DNA from: Apostichopus japonicus
Taxonomy: Eukaryota > Echinodermata > Holothuroidea > Aspidochirotida > Stichopodidae
Direction of reading: 5' to 3'
Assembly: GCF_037975245.1 (NCBI RefSeq)
Contig: NC_092571.1
Coordinates: 25,312,564 to 25,376,563, forward strand
DNA length: 64,000 nucleotides
Made by a program: the position numbers and the translations under genes. The notes under the pieces were generated by a model. The model was not told the DNA's origin and ran no database searches. It worked only from the letters and a program-made list of their open reading frames with translations. Of the stretch, positions 22,653-36,257 are shown in pieces. Positions within the stretch are counted from its first letter, which is position 1, and every line of letters begins with the position of its first letter.

Positions 22653-24300
22653 AAACACTAAAAGCTCTCTAAACACTATACATACATACATAGTCATCCA
22701 GGGTATGAAATCTGCTTCCAATAGTTGCAGCTCTTGTGTTAGATGCTTTAAACACACTCAGGCGGCCCTTATCAGTTTTCACTTCTGAGCTTCAAGTGGT
22801 CAGCAGGTTATCTCAAAATTGGCACCCAAGGGGACAACACCGTTATCTCAATTGATCTCAAACTTGACCATATTCTCAGTGATTTATACTAGATGACTTT
22901 GGCAGTAAGTTGTGAAAATACTTCACAGTGTATAGAAACAATGTCAAATAACTCCTTTATTCATTAATTAATAACAATCCTTAAAGGGATGGCTGGTGGC
23001 AGAGCTGCTTTAGGAGTTCATAATTGGTTAAAGAAAATGTCCATTTGCTACTTAAGAACATAATTAAGAACATCTGGTTATTTATAATAACATATGAAGC
23101 TGTTCTTTCTGGATATTGAAACATTTTGGAATATTAAAAATTTTATACTGTAAAATCTTTACGATTGATCTTAAATGGTTGATGCCCACCAAGAGATTGC
23201 TACAGATAGCTTGGGATCTGTGTCGGTTCTCGCCTAATTCTCAGACAAATTTAACTCACTCGCTCTACATTAAGTCAGATAATTATTTTGAATTTGAGCA
23301 AACTGTATGACAATGAATCACAAACCCAACTGAATGTGTTCGTATAGTTTTGATAGTGGATTTGATCCAGCTCAGATTCCTACCCCAGTGTAACCTTATC
23401 TCTGCTTTTTATGCTCTTTTGGAATGATTCAGTGGGTTGGACTCGGATCAGATCCCTAGTAACTCTGAATAAAAACCAGCTGCATTCAAACACCTTAGAG
23501 ATATATGCGAACCTAGTGCAAAACGGAAAACATGGTCGAAAATAGTTCATGAGCGACCATGACAGACTTTGGTGGGTCTTTGCACTTAATCACAACCGCT
23601 TTAATAAGACTGACCGGCATAGATGGCCGATATATAAGCCATATATGCGCAACATCATGATGTACACGACTTCCTCAATTCAGGGGTCGTGAACTTTCAA
23701 TTAATTGTGGAGCGTTCCTGCCTGCCAGCAGCTAGTAGTGTAGCCATTGTTTTTAGATCGTCGTGGTGATAATGACATTCAACTGGAGCTTATAGTGTAT
23801 CATATTCCCTAAGTTCAAGCATAATTCATGGGTACTGAACTGAATAATCAGATGATGTTTAACAGCAGAGAACAAAGTACATTGGTCTTGCCTCCTCTAT
23901 CCTGGATGATTTTTGGATACCATTTTTGGGGGCATTGTGATGGTTTTTTGCACTTTTTGCTAAAATTATTATCAAGTGAAAGGGAAAATGTAATGATGAC
24001 AGTTTTCACTGTAAAATGACTGTCAACTGCTTTGTTCTCGAACTGCATCATTACAGTTCTCTGACATGTGTTGATAGCATTTTCAACGAAACATTGCGTA
24101 GGGGCTCGGTTACTAATTTGTGATGGGAGCTGACTATTCATCCGTGTTGCACTTGCTTCATTGCCCTCTTTCACAAAATTACAACAGTTTCGACAGTAAT
24201 GAGAACATGGCAGTGAAACAATTTAGCATACTGTAGCTACCTTGGAAATAACTTTTGCTCTGAAATTGTCACAATTTGGTGGTATGATCATATCGTTGGA

Positions 24301-25692
24301 CATGAAGTGAAAGGTAATAGTCATGAATAGACATGAAGGTATAGTCATGAATAGACATGAAGGTAATAGTCATGAATGGACATGAAGGTAATAGTCATGA
24401 ATAGACATGAAGGTAATAGTCATGAATAGACATGAAGGTAATAGTCATGAATAGACATGAAGGTAATAGTCATGAATGGACATGAAGGTAATAGTCATGA
24501 ATAGACATGAAAGGTAATAGTCATGAATAGACATAAAGGTAATAGTCATGAATGGACATGAAGGTAATAGTCATGAATGGACATGAAGGTAACAGTCATG
24601 AATAGACATGAAGGTAATAGTCATGAATAGACATGAAGGTAATAGTCATGAATAGACATGAAGGTAATAGTCATGAATAGACATGAAGGTAATAGTCATG
24701 AATGGACATGAAGGTAATAGTCATGAATAGACATGAAGGTAATAGTCATGAATAGACATGAAGGTAATAGTCATGAATAGACATGAAGGTAATAGTCATG
24801 AATAGACATGAAGGTAATAGTCATGAATGGATATGAAGGTAATAGTCATGAATAGACATGAAAGGTAATAGTGATGAATAGACATAAAGGTAATAGTCAT
24901 GAATGGACATGAAGGTAATAGTCATGAATAGACATGAAGGTAACAGTCATGAATAGACATGAAGGTAATAGTCATGAATAGACATGAAGGTAATAGTCAT
25001 GAATAGACATGAAGGTAATAGTCATGAATCGACATGAAGGTAATAGTCATGAATGGACATGAAGGTAATAGTCATGAATAGACATGAAGGTAATAGTCAT
25101 GAATCGACATGAAGGTAATAGTCATGAATAGACATGAAGGTAATAGTCATGAATGGACATAAAGGTAATAGTCATGAATAGACATGAAAGGTAATAGTCA
25201 TGAATAGACATGAAAGGTAATAGTAATGAATAGACATGAAGTTAATAGTCATGAATAGACATGAAGGTAATAGTCATGAATGGACATAAAGGTAATAGTC
25301 ATGAATAGACATGAAGGTAATAAGTCATGAATAGACATGAAGGTAATAGTCATGAATAGACATGAAAGGTAATAGTGATGAATAGACATAAAGGTAATAG
25401 TCATGAATAGACATGTAGGTAATAGTCATGAATAGACATGAAGGTAATAGTCATAAACAGACATGAAGTTAATAGTCATGAATAGACATGAAGGTAATAG
25501 TCATGAATAGACATGAAGGTAATAGTCATGAATAGACATGAAGGTAATAGTCATGAATAGACATGAAGGTAATAGTCATGAATAGACATGAAGGTAATAG
25601 TCATGAATAGACATGAAGGTAATAGTCATGAATAGACATGAAGGTAATAGTCATGAATAGACATGAATTTAATAGTCATGAATAGACATGAA
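24301..25692 (+). repeat. 25-bp minisatellite array, about 55 copies
   Basis: The unit is gacatgaaggtaatagtcatgaata with few variants (taga/tgga, caag/aaag, one-base insertions). All three frames of the unit meet stops, so it is not coding. Variant patterns recur after about 350 bp (14 units), for example around 24502-24600 and 24853-24950. Confidence 0.95.
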
Positions 25693-25929
25693 GGATGAAA
25701 TTGTTGGTACATACAGTTCAAATCGATCTCCCCTGAGTTTGAAATCGAGGACTCTATCATATGTCCTAATGAAAGTGTGTGATCTTCACTGTTTACAGGA
25801 GCCTCAACCAATTCGAAAGTAACACATTTCACGTATGAAAGTGCTCACATTGTAAACAAAGATGACTTTTTAACATTATCAGGGAGACTTTGCTACGTAG
25901 ATATATATGCAGAATTACTGAGTCATTGA

Positions 25930-26300
25930 CCCAAGGTTACACTTGTCAGTGCAGTTTCAAACAAAAAATAAGTTTTTGTAAAACACAAGTTTAAGGTGCT
26001 AATTTTTTTTTTTTTATTATGGCCAGCTTTAATGAGGGTAGTCTTGCTCAGTGCAGGAGCACTGCTTTCCAGAGGAGCCCTCAAAAAGAAAGTTAGTGTG
26101 ACTTGAAAGTTTTGGAAATATGTGTTAACGATCTCTTCTCTGAAAATTTACGAGCAAACTCCCAGCACTTGTATATACTCCTCACCGTCTGCTCTTGGCA
26201 GCACCAAAGTGTTACTGTCGGTAATTCCGTGTCGATGGTACGGTACGCTTACTCATCAGACTGCAGCTTTGCCAGGTTTCTTGGAACTGCTGTACTTTAG
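25930..26300 (+). repeat. Diverged dispersed repeat
   Basis: Resembles 9400-9680 in order: caaggtt-acctgt/acttgtcagtgcagtttca, aaaacacaagtttaaggtgct, then ggtaattccgtgtcga-ggta and a cagcttt/cagctt stretch. Divergence is substantial. Confidence 0.45.
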
Positions 26301-28463
26301 ATAGGATGAGGGTGCCACCATCTTGATTTTATCAGCAGCTGGAGTCGAGAGCCCCATTATTAAGAGGCAGCCAAATTGTTGTAATTATAATCACAAATAA
26401 AGTCTTATTTTTAGACAGAGGGGATGCTCAATTATCTATGAATTTTTTTTATGGCTTAATAACCAGTTATGCTACATCATGATCGTTACAACCCCGACGG
26501 TTGTAATCAACCATCTGTTCGGGTTCATTGAGCCGTATGACTTGTAGTACATGTAGTATCATGCACTATACAATATTAAGTAATCAAGAAATATATGCAG
26601 GCATTATAACCTATAGTACTTGAGCTGTCGATATGTTTTAAATTTAGAACAAGGCCAAAAAATATTGAACAACAACAGCAAAATATCAGAATTGAATGAT
26701 ATCGTAGGTTACGACCTATTCTCTCTAGTTTACCATCTAGAGGTTTCTTGTAGATACGTGAGGGTATATCTGCATCATAATGGTTTGGTCTCCACATCTA
26801 CCCGTACTATGCAACTACTCTTTAGGTAAAATTTTAAGCCTTAGTAATTATCGAAGATGTAAAGTATTGAAGAATTCAGACATAAACTGAACCATTCTAT
26901 GATTATTAGACATTCACCTTGTACACTAAAGGTAGACATTGTAAGTAGTTCTTAGCAAGTTATAATGTATTGAATACGACCTAACAGGTCACCATGGTAA
27001 CACAGTTTGTAATGCTAATGACTGCCATTTGGGACAATAGTCAATAGTGTCCTGCAAAACATGTTCTACTGTGTACGTATACCATACCACCTCCTGTATT
27101 GACTTTGTTGTACAGTTTGAGACAGTGAAGTTGAATTAAAAGTACATTTTTTATATCGTGTTTCCAGGAAAATTCAACGCTATCTGTTAATTTTCCAAGG
27201 ATTCTGATTTCTAGGGATAGGGAGGGGGATATTGGCATGAATGATTGTTATTAGTTTATGTTTTTATGATTAAGTTAAAGGAATGTATTTAAAGGAGTTT
27301 GTTGTAGACCATTAAGAAAAAAATAATACTCTTATCAGTCAGGTTGTATTTCTATAACACTTTCAATTATTTTTAATAAAAGTGACCCTTTAACACAGCT
27401 AATGCTTAAGACTGAAAGTGACTGGACAATACATAGTAGTCTGAAACACAGACCACCAGATATTGGCAAGGAAAAAAAATGCAGAATATGAAAGTACGGA
27501 GATCACCCCAAGTCGACGAAACATAAGCGTCAATGTCTGGAAACAAGTGTAAAAATCTCATAATAGACTACATGTTAAAGGTGTGCTTTTAGAAGCATTA
27601 GCAACATAAACACTGTATGTCATTATGTAATTGATCCAGTTAAGAATGGTACCAAGTTTACTTACTAATATCGATTCACCCAGTGGAATTAATACAAGGG
27701 GAACATTTGATGTCGTCTAAGTTTTGGCCGAGAAAGCCTTGTCATGTTTTACTATTAAACTTAATGAAAAGCGATATTTGGCTTAAAAACATGACCTGAT
27801 GATGGAATGGATTTCTTTCGTGATAATAGAAACTTTAATACTTCCACCAGGAATTTGAAAATACTGAGAGACAAGCTCGGTAATGATGACATAACGGCAA
27901 ACGTGATCCTATAAGTTTGAAATTATTTTTCACGCTCCTTTTGTAATCTCATTGATGTGCGTCTCTCAGACATAAAATCGTTTGGGAAGACCAAAACTAT
28001 CAAAACTTTAGCCGAGTTGAATACATAGATCTATCCAAGTCTCCCCAAATGTTGAATTTCTTTCTGGTGAATCACCTATAAAGACACCAACGCTTGAAAA
28101 ATACTATACTTGTACGATGATGTCATGGTGGTCTCGGTAAAAGAGTTGTCTTTAGGTAAACGGATGCTACTCATGGACGGTTAAAACAGATTTATAACCA
28201 CCGTACACATACCCTGAATATTAACATGTATCGTTGAGACAAAAGTCATTCCATTATATGTCTGCTGCGGGGGCCGGAAGGATCGACAGACGTAATTCAA
28301 ACAAGATTTAATTGTTCGTTGAACCATAAAATGTACAATCCCATGAAGTACAGTGATACTGTTGTACACATAGTTAATGTGTATATATATATGTCTTAAA
28401 GGCTTACAGTGCAATACATTAGTGTGCTTGTATTTATTTTCTATATTTATCCATATCTATATC

Positions 28464-28465
28464 TA

Positions 28466-28499
<34 letters not shown>
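28464..28499. repeat. (TA)n microsatellite
   Basis: Uninterrupted at/ta dinucleotides adjoining the tRNA-like composite repeat. Confidence 0.9.
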
Positions 28500-28504
<5 letters not shown>

Positions 28505-28800
28505 TTAGATATATATAATTGAGATCGTAATGAGTTGGAAAATCAAGAACAGTGAAAAAACTTCCAGCCTCCACCGGGATTCGAACCCGGGCCTCCCGCT
28601 CTGTACGCGGACACCCTAACCACTAGGCTATGGATGCTGATTGTGTGTCCAGAGGTTCGAAACCGGTAAGGAAGGTCGTAATTCCACTGTAGGCGTTTGT
28701 CACCTGTATCGAACAATACTAGTTCTGTTTTTGGTGACATATTTTTGCCTTGCTCTAGAGATCAAACATGATGCTAACCAACTCGACTACATATGTAGAT
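28505..28800 (-). mobile_element. Composite repeat with internal tRNA-like module, copy 1
   Basis: On the minus strand it has a leader (aacagaactagtattgttcg, then ttacgaccttccttaccggt), a tRNA-like module and a trailer (ttcactgttcttgattttcc), then TA repeats. Leader, module and trailer recur at 50930-51080, in the nested copy at 51180-51785 and, trailer only, at 63397-63440. Confidence 0.75.
28567..28637 (-). ncRNA. tRNA-like cloverleaf inside the repeat
   Basis: 71 bases. The acceptor stem GCATCCA/TGGAGGC has one mismatch, an A box (tagcctagtgg) and a perfect B box (ggttcgaatcc) are present, the anticodon stem is TCCGC/GCGGG and the loop GTACAGA (anticodon position ACA). It is embedded in a dispersed repeat, so I read it as a SINE promoter rather than a functional tRNA gene. 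Confidence 0.6.
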
Positions 28801-28984
28801 ATATATAAATATCTATATCTGTATCTGGCGAGAAGAAGTAAGTTGCTCAACAGGCTCATAATAACATGATTTTCAGCTTATTATATCATTATTTATCAAT
28901 GTGAAGATTTAACAAAATGTCTGCCTCCTTTAGCACATTCGATTGAGACTGTTTATTAAAACATTCATATCATTTTGCGATTAC

Positions 28985-29117
28985 GCGCCCTGAAGAAGAG
29001 CTTTCTTTCTTCAAAAAGCTGTGATAACGCAAGACCAAATTATCTTGCCGGGGTCTAACTTTTATACAATTAACCTACACAGGCTTTAGGCAGTTGATAA
29101 GCAGTTTGTTGACAAGT
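28985..29117 (+). repeat. Repeat end related to the 18.9-kb arm
   Basis: It has a CTGAAGA box at 28990-28996, a short AGCTTT/AAAGCT stem, then acctacacaggct and ttgataagcagtttg. The last two phrases also follow the right arm at 18934-18970. It lacks the GAAAC box. Confidence 0.5.
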
Positions 29118-29887
29118 TTTTTTTCCGTTTTTTTCTTCTCTGTATTTTTAAGTCGTACGTTTTGGAAGAATTTATTTGCTTTTACGAATGTGATGGAAAG
29201 CATTCAAATCTTTTTTGACTTCTCTTTGATAGTATCGCTAACTTACTGTAATTCTTTTGATGTCCCTTTAAGAGTTAATTGGACTTTGCCGAAAGTACAT
29301 CATGAACAGGTCACTAGCCTCTTAATAGGTATAATAACCCAACCAGATAGGAAGTCAGCTCAAAAGTTGACCGTGAAAAAATTGTTCTCATGATTTGTTT
29401 GTTTAAACTGCTGTCCCCTTTTTCACGGCGTACACTTCCTAGAGTGCGACGATGGAGTAATTGGAAAAGACATTTAAAATGCCAACGAATTTGCTGGTTA
29501 CGAGTTTTCCTTGAACCAGTACCAATTAATTCGACGAATCGCTAATATTGCTTTTTGGAATTCAGCCTTTATCCAGGATGTATTTATTTATATACTTTAG
29601 AACTATGAGCTCATTTGATAAACATATACGTAAAGGGATATTCCGTTGACAGATAAATGTAACACTTACCTTGGAGGTGAAATTTTACAATAAGATTGAA
29701 GCTGGTACTTGAGAACTTGCAAATATGATGTAATAGTAAAATGCAACTTTGTGCGAGGTTTCTTCACTTCTTTTCCACATATAAACCGGATATATTGTTT
29801 TCTTCTATATGTTTGGGGTGGCCCTAAAAAAAAGTGTGGGTTGCCACCTCCAGTTTGGATATCAGGACTCAGGAATATCTATGCCAA

Positions 29888-30252
29888 TGAAAGGGTGTGA
29901 AGACTCTGCACAAAAAATCGTCTCATGCCGGTAATCTGACCTAGTTTCGAATGAGGTGTAACAGAAGTGTTAGACACCTTCACAGTTCCCAGAAAATACA
30001 CACACAGCTTGCTACCTTCGGTAATTAGACACTAGTGTACAGTCAGTACATACAGCTATAGTCAATACCCACAACACTGTGCATACCTGTAGCAGTGATG
30101 GACATCTCAGGTCCAGCTAAAGATAACAAGGTATCACGTTCAGTACTGTCTGCATTTTGTAGCGACAAGCAGAAAACTTCACTTGCAAGCACAGAAAGTT
30201 AACTTTTTCAGAGCGCGGCACGGGGTTTGGGGTGAGTCTTCAATGCCTTTAA
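29888..30252. mobile_element. TTAA-flanked TIR element, copy 1
   Basis: 357-bp non-coding element between TGAA (altered TTAA) and TTAA. Its ends agggtgtgaagact and agtcttcaatgcct are imperfect inverted repeats. The interior matches four other copies in this window. Confidence 0.85.
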
Positions 30253-31699
30253 GGCACCTCGCAGGATTCTGAGGGGCACTGCAGCATCATCACTGTAGTC
30301 ATGCTGGGTGAAGGCGCTGTGATTCACATCAATGTCGCACATTAGGCACTAGCACTGTAAGTCTGCATAGTTCATTTCTGTAACGTTTGATATATTTACT
30401 TCAGCTTTGCAAGCTGCCCGGGATTTAATTACACTGTGGTTTCTCAATGCCTAAAATAATATTAGCTCCAAAGGTTTCAGAACTAGAAGACATGGGCACT
30501 AGCCACTCGTAATGTATGGCTCGTGCAGCTATGACAATAGTGTTACCTCCCCCTTCTCCTCTTCTGATTCAACACCGATCATGGAAGCTAATTTAGTGGG
30601 TTATGATTTAAAACTTTTTCTGGAAATGTTGCACAATAAGTATATATAATAGTTGTCTGATATAGAGTTGTCTGATGACCCCTCAAGGCGTGAAACTCTG
30701 AGTAACAACTACTGTACTAGTGTTCCACTAGTCTCAACTAATTCTCACCATAGATACTTCGCTCTCTCCACCTGACATAGAGCACTCTGCGCCAAAACAT
30801 ATTTAAATATGTGTATCTGTACACTGGCATCACTATGATCAATGAATTGTTGTGATTTTCTAAATCTACCATGAGGATCCCATGGGTTTGTTGTTTTAAT
30901 TGCTAGTGGTGGCATTTATAATAACAAAATGCACTTGGACACTTTTCAGGTCTGCCCCGCTATCTTTAAATCATTTGTTTTTTACAAATAGCCAGTACCG
31001 TCGACCATGTACATGTTAAGTGTTTGCGGAAACCCGGTTAAGAATTATTGTGTCCGCACTCGATATCAAGTAGAGCATAGTAAGTGCACAGTTTATGTAA
31101 TAAAAGGTCTGTGCACCCCTTGGAAAATTTAGCCGTTATTACTCTTGAACCGGTTTCAGCAGGCGGTGGAATGGTAGAATTTTTGTTCACCATACTGGCC
31201 ACTCTGGCACTTTTCGACCTTGTTTTGAAGCAATTTTTTTTTTTATGTCTCAGATACTAGATCACTATGTGGAATTGTAATGCATTTGATCCTGTTCTGA
31301 AATGAAGTTTTGAAGGACAGTTTTGTTAATTTACGAGCTATGGGTTTTGTTTACTCAAAACTATTTACAATTGCCCGTAATTCCATTATATGGAGTATCC
31401 AATATCCAAGATGTAGTAGTGACAGCATTGACTTGCCATCTAGTATTTCAAGGACTTGCCTTGACCGTTGCCCGCTACCCAAAAGTCAACTTTTACTGGT
31501 AGTGGAAAACTTAAAACACTTTTTTAGTTCTCTTACAAGTATTAATTGTAGTATGGTAAGAGTCACAATTATTTCCGACTGAATTCATCTAAGTTTAGGT
31601 CAAATAATTTTACAGCGCATGCCATTTGTAATAATATCAATGAAAATCAAAATTCTTATACAACTTAATTTTTGCATTCATCGAGTTATTTTTGGCTTG

Positions 31700-32290
31700 A
31701 AGATTCATGCTGTTAAACATCTAAACCATTATGCAAAGTTCACCATAGGTATACCATTAAAAGTAGTAAGCACAGGGTTGATACTGAATATTCATGTGTT
31801 AAACATCTAAACCATTATGCAAAGTTCACCATACATATACCATTGAAAGTAGTCAGCACAGGGTTGGTACTGAATATTCATGTGTTAAACATCTAAACCA
31901 TTATGCAAAGTTCACCATACGTATACCATTGAAACTAGTCAGCACAGGGTTGATACTGAATATTCATGCTGTTTAACATCTAAACTATTATGCAAAGTGC
32001 ATCATCGGTTTACCATTAAAAGTTGTCAGCATAGTGTTGGTACTGAATATTCATGCTGTGAAACAACTTTAACCATTATGCAAAGTTCATCCTAGGTAGA
32101 TACTGTTAAAACTATATCAGCACAGGGGAGGTACTGCATATTAATCGTGTTAAACAACTAGTTCATGCTAGTTACATAAACAGTTAAAATTAGTCATAAC
32201 AGCCTGGTTGGTACCGTATGGAATGGTAACCATATATACATTTGCAAAGTTCATGCTAGATCATACAGTACCGTTAAAAGTGCAATCAAT
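31700..32290 (+). repeat. 86-bp tandem array, decaying to the right
   Basis: About six units with gttaaacatctaaaccattatgcaaagttcacc and agcacagggttg-tactgaatatt. Units 2 and 3 are almost identical; the last two are strongly diverged. An attatgcaaag word, similar to POU-factor octamers, is kept in five units. Confidence 0.85.
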
Positions 32291-33059
32291 GAGTAATGTG
32301 TGTTTTTTCCCTAATAAACTGTTTTGTTGAACTTGATGAAAGGGTGTAATGCCTGACCAGTATAATTTATATAATAACTGAAGTACTTACCTCCACTGGA
32401 GGAACAACACGGATGTATTTTATTGAATGTCGATACTGCAGTTATTCACTCTCTATAGTCTTCAAAATGTACTGTGGTTGTATACCCACTACCCAGGCTA
32501 CTCATGTTGTGTAAGCTAACATCACAGCTATGGAAGTTATGTACAGCTCTAAGAACTAAGCCATATTTTTCATTAACTGTATTTTAGACAGGAAATAATT
32601 TATCTGGTATCACATCTCAAAATGCTATTAAAAATTTAACAAATTGGTTATTTATAGTCCAAAGATGTAGGCTGGGAGGTTTGTTCCTGTTTTTTATTTT
32701 TTATTTATTAATTTTTTTATTTTAATTTTTTTTCTCTACATAGGAACCGTAGGATTTTATAAGATCCTAGATAAATTGATATGAAATGAATTCCTGTACT
32801 TAATTGTTGATTGACTGGTGCATTACCAGGGCTTACCATGCACTGTACTATTAACCTCTGGCACAAAACATATACTGTATACAGTGTGCCCAAGGTGTAC
32901 GGGTTAGTGTATAGCATTCAGTATTAGTTAATGCAACAAACTGTTTCATATTTTGAGAAAGTATACTGTTGTATGCTACTTGAACGTCAATACAAATATC
33001 AAAATTGATCATATGGACCTGGCTTTCATTTTCATATCAGATATTTCTATGATAGCTTA

Positions 33060-33330
33060 AGACCCGGGCCAAATTTTTGAGTATTTTAATCTGGTTGTCC
33101 CTCAGATTTTGTTGTCCAAACAGCCCTGACCCCAAAATAGGTAGCAAAATAACAATTAACAGAGCGTGTACTGTATTAAAGAGAGATCTATACAAGTTTG
33201 GTGAATAGAACACCAGCTTTAGGGGTTCCATAAGACAACCCCCACAGCCAATTTGGTTACCCGAACAGAAAAGTTGGTCATCTTGGACGACTGGACTGGA
33301 CCATTTAACATTGCCCTGTCGACCTACTTG
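33060..33330 (+). repeat. Dispersed repeat, copy 2
   Basis: It shares ggtgaatagaacaccagcttta and ttggtcatcttgga with 17020-17300, and has ctggttgtccctcag related to the hairpin at 13018. Confidence 0.5.
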
Positions 33331-35039
33331 AGAGAGAAATACAACAAGGACATTAAACATAGAGTTTCAAGATTATAAGATTTGTAATATGTAGATCTGG
33401 AAAGCATGGATTTTGGAGAACTACTTTAAGATAGACAATGAAACTGTTCATTTTTAATTGTTACGATCGAAGGTATGCTGACAATAGGTAGGTCAAAAGT
33501 AATTTCTGTTGACAGTTAAAAAAAGGAGGTGTTTCTGATCTATAGATGACAACTGAGTGTTCCCCAAGTACCAGAAAAAATCATTTAAAGTTAACAATTT
33601 AAAGAAACTCATGTATTCATATGAACAAAGACACAAACAATATGGAATTAGAAAAATTAATAAATACTTAATTGAAATCAGAACCCCTTAAAAATTATTG
33701 AAAAAGAAATCACCACCCCTGCCCCAGCTATATAGGACGTTTTATAAGATTGCCAGCAATTAGATGCCGGATTGTAGAATAGAACCCAATCTAATTAAAT
33801 GATGTTATATTCATCAATGTATACATACACAAATGGATCAATTTTTTACCCATCCGCAAAACAGAATTGACTTTCTCGCCTTGGAAAGTGTACCTAGCAT
33901 ACCCTGTGTACAAAGTACATAAAAAACAGGGTCTGTCTGAAGAAATCTGTTCTTCCGGTTCAACAGAGATCTTTCGCCAACCGGAAAGTAAAAGTACACG
34001 TATTAGCGCATATCATATATATACTGTATGCAGTATCACTCTTTAAAGATCCTCCTCAGCTTGTAGTTTTTGTACCCTCAAATATTCAGAACTCAAATGT
34101 GACCTCACAAAAAAGTGCATATAGTTGACACCTTGGAAGGAAATATGGTGTGTTGGACATGACACAGTCATGAGAATTAATATATATGTACTTTAAAAAG
34201 ACTGTGACCCAGTTAAAGAAAAAACTCATTGTATGCACGACTGCACATTTTTTTTATATGATTTCCGTTCGTATGATTTTTTCTTGTTTTTTTTTAACCC
34301 CCCTACAACCACACCCACCCTACCCCCACCCCGTCCCTAATCTCCCCCCCAGTTTAGTTTTACTTACGGTACCATACAATACATGTTGACTGGGAAACTT
34401 ACACTTTTAGCTATAAATTCAGTTCGGTTCAATGGGGTTGGTCGATAAAATCTAACAGTCGACTCCGTACCGATCCTCCTGAGAGTGTTATATACACGTG
34501 ACTGCAATTGATTGATTTAATGCACCGTCCTGATTTCTGGTTTTCAACGAGTCAACATCTCAATTAGTCTTTTAATTAATGATTTCCATCTCCAATGCTC
34601 AAAATTTTTTGTGCACTCGAGAAGATTGTTCGTATCATTATCAATCATTTTCATATATGGGCAACTGTGCCAGTCTGGAAGTTTTCACGATTTTTTCACT
34701 CTGTTTTGATAAAGCGTTCATTATATATATAAACTGATGCTCATCATACTGGGTCCAGTACGTGTGGTAATCCTTAAAAGTCTGATTTTAACCTTTTTTT
34801 GGCACATTTCCTGATTTGTTTCAATACCAATATATGAGAGACAATATCAGATCATGAGGGAAGAGTTCTACGATCTGTTTGGATGCAAACCCCACTATAC
34901 TGTTACCTCTAGGCTGTTAGGGTTAAAAATACAACAATCTCCTATACGCAAGGTTTCATGTAACCGCTGCAGATTGCGTCTCTTCGCAGATAAATCATAG
35001 CATTGTGGTAATTAGAAATACAATATGCTTACAGTAAAT

Positions 35040-35110
35040 GCTCTTGATCTAATGCTGGACTTACACTGCTGGACTCACACTGCCGGACTCACACTACCGG
35101 ACTATACGCA
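35040..35110 (+). repeat. Short tandem repeat, about 16-bp unit
   Basis: Four imperfect copies of ctggactcacactgc-like sequence. Confidence 0.6.
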
Positions 35111-35716
35111 ACCTGAGTGTGCTCAATCCACGTACAGCCAATGGCCATAATCATGGACAGTCCAGTCATTTGCGTGTGCGTACTTAATATACCACTCGGC
35201 CAGTCTTAAGTTGCGTTTGGTTTCAGTGGGGCTGATGCTGTCGTGTTTTTCTGGACTGAGAGTCACCCACAGTAATTTAAAGGCATTGTGCGCCACCGAT
35301 TCCTGACTATACGTCTGCCCAATTGTAACAAATTATGTAACCAAGCACGATGAAACCGTTTCTATTTTGTGTTCACGACTTACAGTAAATGAGCGCAGGC
35401 GTGGTTTTAATACAGTGAAAGTCATTCTTTGTATCCATTTGTTGTTCATCATGCCAGCCAGAAGCAGCTCTAAGATCAACCTCATTGACTCCTTAAGAAC
35501 TATATAACAAATTAGGTCAGGCTATAGAAGTCTAGTTAGGTCAAATCCTACTTCAGTCTTCTTCAAGACTCATCCATTGTGCTGCCATTTTAGATGAGTA
35601 GCAGGGCTCTTATCACTGTTTAACTATCAAAGCAAATAAAAAGTTTACAAAAATCAATGCAAACCAACTGTGCTGCTTTGAAGAATACAACTCGGTTAAG
35701 TAGTTTGATGAAGTAT

Positions 35717-35723
35717 ATCTATA

Positions 35724-35798
<75 letters not shown>

Positions 35799-35885
35799 GT
35801 ATTTACATGATATGTGTAGATATATAAATGTATGTAAATATAGATCTACATCATATATGTATAAATGTATGTTATATATATATAT
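35717..35885. repeat. (TA)n-rich microsatellite
   Basis: Long at/ta run with short interruptions (tgtatgtata) to about 35797, then patchy TA-rich sequence. Confidence 0.9.
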
Positions 35886-36240
35886 ACATGATGGCTTGGG
35901 AAAACGATAAGATAGATGACAATATTAACCAAAGGCATTAATACATGGCAAATACCAAAATTCAGGTCAGGTTGACATGGGCTCTTTTTCTCCGAATCAT
36001 GCATCGCGATTAAAAATGTTGATACTGATTAGGTGGATAAATAATGTAGCTGGCTGAAATGAATTAAGATCCTCATGCCTTTTATCATGATCATATCTTT
36101 AACATACATATCATAGGATAATTCACTCATTCACACAATCAACAGAGTGTAACAAATTGAAGAAATCGTTGGATGAAAAAGATCTGCCAAGTACATGTCA
36201 TTGGCTTTTGAATGGCTACAGATCGAGAAAGAGGACATAT

Positions 36241-36257
36241 TGGGGGGGGGGGGGGGG
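36241..36257 (+). repeat. Poly-G run
   Basis: An uninterrupted run of 17 G, liable to length error in assemblies and able to form quadruplex structures. Confidence 0.85.

Noticed and set aside
24301-25692. CRISPR-like regular spacing of a short repeat
   Set aside because: Units abut directly with no unique spacers and the window is animal DNA. It is an ordinary minisatellite.
28567-28637. A functional tRNA gene
   Set aside because: The cloverleaf is good but has an acceptor mismatch, an unusual anticodon, and is embedded in a repeat whose flanks recur at three other places.
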